The position numbers and the translations under genes were made by a program. A model generated the notes under the pieces. It worked only from the letters and a program-made list of their open reading frames with translations, was not told the DNA's origin and searched no databases. A stretch of 64,000 nt of DNA from Catenaria anguillulae PL171 (taxonomy: Eukaryota > Blastocladiomycota > Blastocladiomycetes > Blastocladiales > Catenariaceae): contig MCFL01000034.1 in assembly GCA_002102555.1 (NCBI GenBank), positions 186,001 through 250,000 on the forward strand, written 5' to 3'. Shown here piece by piece: positions 57,049 to 64,000 of the stretch; within the stretch, counting starts at the first letter, position 1, and each line of letters begins with the position of its first letter.

Positions 57049-58401
57049 ATGTCGAGAGGATTCAACCACGCCCAGGACGACAAGATCTCGTTCGACACCT
57101 CAGAGTCGGTCAAGGTCTACGACACCTTTGACGACATGGGCCTCAAGGAAGATCTCCTCCGCGGCATCTACGCCTACAGTCCGTCTCTCTTCCTTCTCTC
57201 ATTACCATTATCGTTATGCCTGATTCCATCCATCGCTCACCCCTCACAATCATATCCTATCACAGATTTTGAAAAACCCTCGGCCATCCAACAACGTGCA
57301 ATCATGCCCGTCATCAAGAAGCGCGACGTCATTGCCCAAGCGCAATCCGGCACCGGCAAAACCGCCACCTTCTCCATCTCGATCCTGCAACGCATCGACA
57401 CGGCCGCCCGCGAATGCCAAGCACTTGTCCTTTCCCCAACCCGCGAACTCGCCACACAAATCCAGTCTGTGCTGCTTGCCCTCGGTGACTACATGAATGT
57501 CCAAGTCCACGCTTGCATTGGCGGCACGTCGATCGGCGAAGACATTCGCAAACTCGACCATGGACAGCACGTTGTCTCGGGCACCCCCGGCCGTGTGTTT
57601 GACATGATCAAGCGCAACCACTTGCGCACCAGGCATATCAAGATGCTTGTGCTTGACGAAGCCGACGAGTTGTTGAACCAAGGATTCAAGGAGCAGATCT
57701 ACGACATTTACCGGCTGCTCCCACCGGGCACGCAAATTGTTGTCGTCTCTGCAACCCTTCCGCAAGAGGTGCTCGAGCTCACAGGCAAGTTCATGACGGA
57801 CCCAATTCGCGTGCTCGTCAAGCGCGAGAACTGACGCTCGAGGGCATCAAGCAGTTCTTTATTGCGGTCGAAAAGGAGGAGTGGAAGTTTGATACGCTTT
57901 GCGACTTGTACGACACGCTGACCATCACCCAGGCCGTCATCTTCTGCAACACGCGCCGCAAGGTCGATTGGTTGACGGGCAAGATGCGCGAGGCAAATTT
58001 CACCGTGTCGAGCATGCACGGCGATATGCCGCAAAAGGAGCGTGAGGCCATCATGTCCGAGTTTCGCATGGGGTCGAGTCGGGTCTTGATTACAACCGAT
58101 GTGTGGGCACGTGGCATTGACGTACAACAAGTCTCGCTGGTCATTAACTACGATTTGCCGTTGAATCGTGAGGTCTATTTGCATCGGTACGTCCTCGTTC
58201 TCTCTTGTTGGTCACTTGTAAATCTCACACTTTTCCGTTGCCTTTTTTTTTTCTTCAGGATTGGTCGCTCCGGTCGGTTCGGCCGCAAGGGCGTGGCCAT
58301 CAACTTTGCCACCAACGACGACGTGCGGGTCTTGGGATATTGAGCAGTATTACTCGACGCAGATTGACGAGATGCCAATGAATGTTTCGGACATGATCTA
58401 G
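57049..58401 (+). CDS. EIF4A3: DEAD-box helicase eIF4A3 (Fal1), with small frame breaks
   Basis: Three exons: 57049-57178, 57266-58186 and 58259-58401. Motifs: [12 protein letters not shown] (Q motif), AQSGTGKT (I), PTRELA (Ia), TPGR (Ib), DEAD in [14 protein letters not shown] (II), SAT (III), [13 protein letters not shown] (IV), [14 protein letters not shown] (V) and [10 protein letters not shown] (VI). The C-terminus [14 protein letters not shown] is diagnostic for eIF4A3, the exon-junction-complex core ATPase in metazoa and Fal1 in fungi, rather than eIF4A. Two breaks: one base missing near 57826-57831 (VKR then [11 protein letters not shown]) and one or two missing near 58332-58337 (VL then DIEQYY). 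With them repaired the protein is 398 aa, the expected length. Because the gene is normally essential, these are probably assembly errors. Confidence 0.9.
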
Positions 58402-59029
58402 GGCCAGCACACTGAGCGGAACGTGGGTGTGTTGCCTAAGGTTCAAATGAGTTGGTTAGTTTGGTTTCTAGGGTTTGATATTTATTTCATCCATCTCCTC
58501 GCTGTTCTTTCGCATCTTATCCCAACTTGCGTCATTCCGCACCATCATTGAGATCGCTTTTGTTGGGGGATGGGCCGTCTCTCCAAGAATCGACGACCAA
58601 GAGGCAAGGTTTTCAGTTGCCGCCAGCCACCATGGCGAGATTCATTCTCTGCAAAGGATGAGCGGTAACCTGTGTTGACAACAGCAAAATAGTTTGGCGG
58701 TGGGGGCGACTTGGGGTCGACTGATCGGTTGGCAGTTGGATTGTGTCTCACGAAACGTTCACCCTGAATGCTCTATGATATCGCCAGGTGAGACTCAAAT
58801 TTGGCGATTCTACCTGCTCAAAGTCTCGCACGAACCATAGCAGAGAGCAGTCCATGCAATCCGCCATGAGTGCTCGTCATGCCCTTCAGCCCCGGTGACC
58901 CTGGTGAGGCTGCTCATTGGCATCTTCCATGCTTTCAGTCAAGTATGATTGCACACTTGTGCCAGTCCTGTCCAATCGCCATCGCCGGCTAGTCAACACG
59001 AACCCACGCAATCCGAATACCTGCTCACC
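58402..59029. other. Intergenic between eIF4A3 and the first GRDP-like copy
   Basis: About 630 bases; no supported gene. Confidence 0.5.
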
Positions 59030-60844
59030 ATGACTCAAGATCCGCCGCCGCCGCCATACCCTATTCACGACGGCTCTGCCGATACCATGATTGACCAGCT
59101 CAGATCATGGGTGTCTCTCAGCACCTGCAAGTCGCATCTACGTCTGCTTCACCATATTTCGCCCTGCACAAGAAGTATGCCTCGCAGTCCGAGCTCGCCT
59201 ACTTTGCCTTCCTGTGCATGGCCGAGCGGCGATACACAGCTTGGATGCATGCGCTCGCCACTGCCATTGACCGCGACGAGCAAACTGGGCTCATTGTGTC
59301 GCCTCCGCTTCCCCAATCGACGTTGCGCTCATTTGGGCGACACACTTGCTCTCGCCCGTCAGGTACATGGACGACATGTACTGTGTGTTCCCTGGCGTAT
59401 GGCAAATGCACCAAATCCAGTTTCCGATCCTTGCGCTCGCCCAGCACCTCGACCAAGGGCTCGTGCATGCCGACTCTGAGCGGTTTTGGGCGGAATACGT
59501 GTCCGACAGTGAACCATACGCCCCCAGTCGCCAAGTACCATCCAGCGCACGTTTGCCACACGATTCATTTGCCCGTATGCAACTACGAACGCACCGTGAC
59601 CGACGCAGCAGCCTACGTTCAATTTCGTGTCAATGGCCACCCACTCCGTTGCCTGTCGTGCCTCGAGTCCGTCTCGGTCATGCAGACATCGACCGCACGG
59701 CTTCTGGACGCCCTCAGTGCGTTTCGCGCCATGCCCTCGACACACCGTCTCCCGGGTTGCCATTTCGATCCACGCTCGATGGCATTTAGTGCTTCAGCCA
59801 ACCGCGACACTCTGCGGGTCATGTTTGCTACCAATGCGACCGAATGGCACGACTGGATGCCACCTATGCGTCCAAGAGCGAGCAGGCGCAGGACATTCAA
59901 CGCAAAACGCTCAGCATGGACGAGTTGTTGCGGCCGGTTGTTGGCCCTGTCGCAAAGACGCATTTGCGCGTTGCAGGCGCCAAACACCCTAACGTGCACA
60001 GGCTTTTCTCGCGGCTTGTGGCAAGCTATCAGAACGTGCCCGTGGGTCCTTGGTCCTTGGACCTTGTCCAGGCCGTGCTGCGGCAGCGCAGGTTTGCAGA
60101 CAAGATGGCGCACTCGTCGGTCCAGGATATCGCCAGTGACTTTTGCGTGCGTGCCCGGACAGGTACTGCAAGTTTATGACGCTGGTTCGCGACAAGCCGT
60201 ACAATGTTCTGGTTCCGACACTGGAATTGATTTGGCGTGGCACACGCATCAAATGTTGAGTTCCAAATATGTCGAGTTCACCACAAGGTTCACCGGCAAA
60301 GTGGTGGATCATCATGATTCCGTGGGCAAGAAGAAGCTCAGAAACGCTGTCCACGAGACTGGGGTGCTGTGGTTTGATACCTTCCAAGGTTCGTCTGTTT
60401 CCATGTCCCGAGCTCGCTGTGGATTTGTGTTGAATAGTGCATGATTTCCAAACTAGAACCATACGCTTGCGACGCCAAGTACCAGCCTTCTGGACCTCGG
60501 ACCGACTCGTCCCCTTGCTCCTGCTTCCGCCGGTGCTGGGACTCGTGCAACTTTACCAGTCCATGAAACACAAGCAAGCAATCAACGACGCAGGCGACTG
60601 TGCCGCTCACCCGCCGTCTGCCACAGTGCACATTTCACGCAAGCAAGCGTATGCAGCGTTCACACGCAATCTCACATCCAAGCAAGCGCGCCGCTCGCAG
60701 CCTGCAAGTGTTGGTGACCCGACCAAATCCAGTCGTGACACGGCACAGGCACCAGACTTTTATTTTTACTCTGGGCACGCGGCACAGGGCGGGGTTGGGT
60801 TTTCGGTAAGAACGGTGAACGCGGCGGTTGAGGTGCCCAGCTGA
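59030..60844 (+). pseudogene. Glycine-rich-domain (GRDP/DUF1399-like) paralogue V, many frameshifts
   Basis: Close paralogue of the intact gene at 61545, colinear throughout. It opens with MTQDPPPPPYPIHDGSADTM against MSEKALPPPYPLTDDAVPSM. The coding frame changes at about 59155, 59310, 59530, 59845, 60170, 60225 and 60485. All but one are repaired by adding a single base; the one near 59530 needs two, or the loss of one. Conserved blocks survive in different frames: FLCMAERRYTAWMHALA, LLSPVRYMDDMYCVFPGV, TVTDAAAYVQFRVNGHPL, YQNVPVGPWSLDLVQAVLRQ, IDLAWHTHQMLSSKYVEF and HETGVLWF. The single intron (donor after FDTFQ) is conserved. The glycine-rich tail of the sister gene is missing. Probably a pseudogene, though the density of one-base losses could also reflect poor sequence. 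Confidence 0.8.
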
Positions 60845-61544
60845 CGGTGTTGGCCGTCGGAGTGTTGGAGTGGGCAGGAGGCAAGAGTCGCGAGACGGCG
60901 ACCGTGTTTTCGAGCAGCTCGTGTGCTACTGCGTGGACAAAGTGGTGGAGGCAATTGAGAAAAAAAAGGGAATCTCCGTGTTGTTTTGGCGTTTGAAGAT
61001 ACACAGCATCTTTCGATCATTTACGCTTTGCCCAGCCACGTTGTCGTTGTGGTGGATTGACCTGGGAATGGGAGATAGCAGTTCATCATATGACGGTCAA
61101 GTTGACTTTCCTGACCGGTGAGTAAACATGAGAATGGTCACGCAAAGAATCCATCGCGTGCTAGCTATTAAGATGGCAGCGCTTTCTCGCCAGCCAGTTC
61201 CCACAGTCGTACTCAGTGAGTCAAAGCTGGTGGATCAATAGCATGATCACTTGGCATGGCTCAGCAGCGGCAACCAGGTTGCAATGCCTATCGGAGCATG
61301 GCTGGTCATGAACGGTGTGACGCGCTTGGATGAAAACGTTTGCGAGACGAGGACGCGGTGCCTGTTTTCACCTTGCCCTTGAGTTGCCCTCACAGCACGC
61401 CGTCCATCGCTGTAACTTTGCTCCACTCGCTCCAACAACTGGTTCAGGTCCCAACTCAAAAAGCCCGACCATCCCCGGACCGCCAGCTGTCCATCCATGC
61501 AATGAGCAACTGCATGAACTGACTCTCAAACGAACGCAACCACC
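60845..61544. other. Intergenic between the two GRDP-like copies
   Basis: 700 bases; should contain the promoter of the intact copy. No supported gene. Confidence 0.5.
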
Positions 61545-63526
61545 ATGTCCGAAAAGGCTCTTCCTCCGCCGTACCCGCTCACGGACGACGCCGTGCCCAG
61601 CATGATGGACCAGCTGCAGTCTTGGGTCACCTTGGACCAATGCAAGGCACACCTCCAGCTGCTCGCTCACTTTTCTGCCCTGCACAATGCATGCGCTTCA
61701 CGCTCCGAGCTCGACCACTTTGCCTACCTGTGCATGGCCGAGCGCCGGTACACGGACTGGATGCACGCTCTCGCGCGGGCCGTGGGCCAAGATCCGGGGC
61801 TGGCCAACAACGCGCCGATTCCTCCACTCGACGTTGCGCTCTTTTGGGCGGCGCACATGCTGTCACCCATCCGGTACATGGACGATATGCACCGACTATT
61901 CCCCACTGTCCCGCAAATGCATCAAATCCAGTTCCCCATCCAAGCCCTAGTTGCTCACGCCGACGGCGGCCTCGTCAATGCGGAATCCCAGTACTTTTGG
62001 GCCAACTATGTCTGTGCCACCGAGCCATACACGCTGCCGGCCGCCAAAGTCTTGCAGGCTTTCAACACCCGCTTCAATTGCCCATACTGCAAGTCCACGC
62101 ACGTCGTCACCGACGCCGCGACCTACGTGCGGTTCCGCCTCAACGGCCAGCCAATCCTCTGCACAAGCTGCCATGAATCCGTCTCGGTCATGCAGTCTTG
62201 CACGTCGCGCCTGCTCGACGACCTCGTGGCCTTTCGCTCCAACCCGACTGCCCACCGGCTTCCAGCCAGTCACATTGACCCGGACACGCGCCTGTTTGAC
62301 CCGTCGGTGAACCGCGACCAGCTCACGGCCATGCTCGTGTCGCACGCCAAGGAATGGGATGCCCTGTTGACCACCTATGCCAACTTGCGCTCGCACCCGC
62401 GCGACGTGCAGCGCGCCACGCTCAACTTGGACGAGCTGCTCAAGCCTGCCAACGGGCCCGTGGCAAAGACACACAAGCGTGCGTGCAAGGTCATCAAGAC
62501 GCCCGTGCGCAACTTGTACTCGCGGCTCATTGGCAGCTACCAAAACATTCCCGTGGGTCCGTGGTCCATGGACCTGGTCCAGGCCGTGCTCAGGCAGCGC
62601 GAGTTTACCGACAAGATGGCGCACGACGCAGTGCAAGCGCAGGCGGGCCAGTTTGCCATGCGCGCCCAAGACAGGTATCGCAAGTTTCTGCTCTTGATTC
62701 GCGATCATCCAAACTTGTTTGTGGTGCCGACGCTCGACATTGATTTGGGGTGGCACACGCATCAGCTGCTCGGCGCAAAGTACGTCGAGTTTACACAACG
62801 GCTGACGGGTAAAGTCGTCAATCATGACGATGCCGTGGGCAAGGGCAAGTTGAGGAACGGCGTGCACGAGACTGGCGTCTTGTGGTTCAAGAAATTTGGC
62901 GGTATGTATGCTCTCATCAAATCAAGTCCTCCGTCGGCTCTTCCATCGACTCATCCCCTCTGCGACATGTTCCAATACCTACAGAACCGTACGCCTGCGA
63001 CGCCAAGTACCACAAGTATTGGACCGCCGCCCAGGTTGTCCCCACCGTTTTGTTTGCTCCCATTATTGGGCCATTCCAGCTCTACAATGCCTCCAACCAT
63101 AAGCAGGCCATCAACCCCGCAGGGGAATGCGCCGTGCACGCCCCGTCATCCGACCCGGTGCAGTACAAGACGGCATTTGCCGCATTCGCCTCAACAAAGT
63201 CCTCGGCACGCTACCTCCCACCATCCAAATCGTCCGACTCGGACCCAACAAAGTCGAGCCGCCTTGCGCCCAACGCGCACCCGACCCCATTTCTGTTCTT
63301 TTATTCTGGATGTGCGCCGGGCGGCGGCTCGGGATCGTGCGAGTTTTCGGATGCACGTGTGGGTGCAGCGACGGCGGCGGGGGGCGGGGGCGATGTTGCT
63401 GGGTGCGGCACTGTGGGCGGGTCGTCGTGTGGGACGGGTGGATGTGGGTCTGGTGGAGACGGTGGAGGTGGGAGTGGGTGTGGAGGAGGTGGGTGTGGTG
63501 GCGGCGGATGTGGTGGAGGAAGTTGA
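61545..63526 (+). CDS. Glycine-rich-domain-containing protein (GRDP/DUF1399-like), intact copy W
   Basis: Two exons, 61545-62901 and 62985-63526, sum to 1899 bases (632 aa). Conserved core: WVTLDQCKAHLQLLAHFSAL, YLCMAERRYTDWMHALARAV, MLSPIRYMDDM, FRLNGQPILCTSC, YQNIPVGPWSMDLVQAVLRQ, PTLDIDLGWHTHQLLGAKYV and GVHETGVLWFKKFG. The last parts match the 'DIDLxWHTHQL' block of the family. Four cysteines (CPYCKS, later CTSC) may form a metal site. Exon 2 gives EPYACDAKYHKYWTAAQVVP and a C-terminal tail made almost only of Gly, Cys, Ser and Asp, which names the family. In plants relatives are linked to stress responses and RNA binding, but function in fungi is not established. Tandem copy V upstream. 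Confidence 0.82.
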
Positions 63527-63881
63527 TTGACAAGTGATTGATCCTTCACGAGTTTTGATGTTTTTGACGCATCAATGAGTACATTAATACATGGAGCTTT
63601 TTTTTTTTCATGTACGATGACTGATGAAAGCGGGATATTCATACAGAGATGAAGGCTAGATACATGCATGTTTACAATGGGAAACTTAGTTACCATCGAG
63701 CCGCGGGATAAACGGCTGGCTTGAAAGGAAATGAATACACACGACTACGGTCGAGGTACATGAATGGGCACGCTTTCGAGTGTCGCCCACGACGGGCGAC
63801 AAAGAAGGATACTAGTATTCGTCGCTGCAAGGAAACGTTGTGCCGGGGCACCCAAGCGCCGCGCACAGCGGCCATCAAGAG
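63527..63881. other. Intergenic near the right edge
   Basis: About 350 bases with a poly-T run near 63599-63609; no supported gene. Confidence 0.45.
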
Positions 63882-64000
63882 ATGCGTGAAAGAGCTCCGC
63901 GATTCCGCAACTTGACGCCCACCGACCCGAGCGGATACTGGCACGCCGACGAGGCGCCTGCCACCGTGGTTGTTGCCGCCGTCGACATTGACAACGAAGC
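63882..64000 (+). CDS. Unidentified protein, N-terminal fragment (runs off the right edge)
   Basis: An ATG at 63882 opens a frame that stays open to the window end (MRERAPRFRNLTPTDPSGYW, then Ala/Val-rich sequence ending VDIDNEA). Composition is protein-like with strong third-position G/C. Only 39 residues are visible, so no family can be named. It could also be an internal exon of a gene starting elsewhere. Confidence 0.35.
   Translation, partial: MRERAPRFRNLTPTDPSGYWHADEAPATVVVAAVDIDNE

Noticed and set aside
1-64000. CRISPR arrays, bacterial operons, insertion sequences
   Set aside because: No regularly spaced repeats or transposase genes; intron-rich genes show a eukaryotic nuclear genome.

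Overview
This is a piece of a eukaryotic nuclear genome, almost certainly a fungus. Genes are interrupted by many short introns (about 50 to 100 bases) with GT-AG borders (donors mostly GTAYGN or GTRNGT), intergenic gaps are short, and 5' leaders are pyrimidine-rich. Outer-dynein-arm and dynein-assembly genes (an ODAD4/TTC25 orthologue and a SPAG1-like gene) lie beside fungal-type housekeeping genes, which points to a flagellated (zoosporic) fungus. Expanded paralogue families and the WW-rich ankyrin-like protein make Blastocladiomycota my best guess, but that is inference. No rRNA, tRNA, CRISPR array or complete transposon was recognised.

Layout. 1-9.0 kb: a head-to-tail array of seven-transmembrane (7TM) receptor-like genes, all on the minus strand: one truncated by the window edge, three intact, one internally deleted. 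9.5-20.2 kb: the ODAD4/TTC25 gene, a Pro/His-rich two-TM protein, and a large SHPRH/Irc20-type SNF2-RING ubiquitin ligase. 20.6-26.0 kb: a FYVE/Rab5-effector (Vac1/rabenosyn) gene and a convergent APC4-like anaphase-promoting-complex gene. 26-36.3 kb: a duplication-rich region with two divergent RhoGAP genes and a decayed third copy, an alkaline ceramidase, a partial copy of the APC4 5' end, a relic of the SF3A3 last exon, and weak 7TM relics. 36.6-47.5 kb: SPAG1-like gene, an IQ/SPRY protein, and a very large F-box/LRR protein. 50.2-58.4 kb: ornithine decarboxylase, a WW-rich ankyrin-like gene, SF3A3 and eIF4A3 (divergent pair). 59-63.5 kb: tandem glycine-rich-domain (GRDP/DUF1399-like) genes, one wrecked and one intact, then the start of another gene at the right edge.

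Exon models for A, B, C, ODAD4, FYVE, APC4, ceramidase, RhoGAP-K, SPAG1 and GRDP-W were built by hand. Their exon lengths sum to whole codons, which supports them. Several conserved genes, including the normally essential eIF4A3, carry small frame breaks that are nearly all repaired by adding one base. Assembly or sequencing deletions are therefore a serious possibility, and pseudogene calls based only on frameshifts should be read with that in mind.
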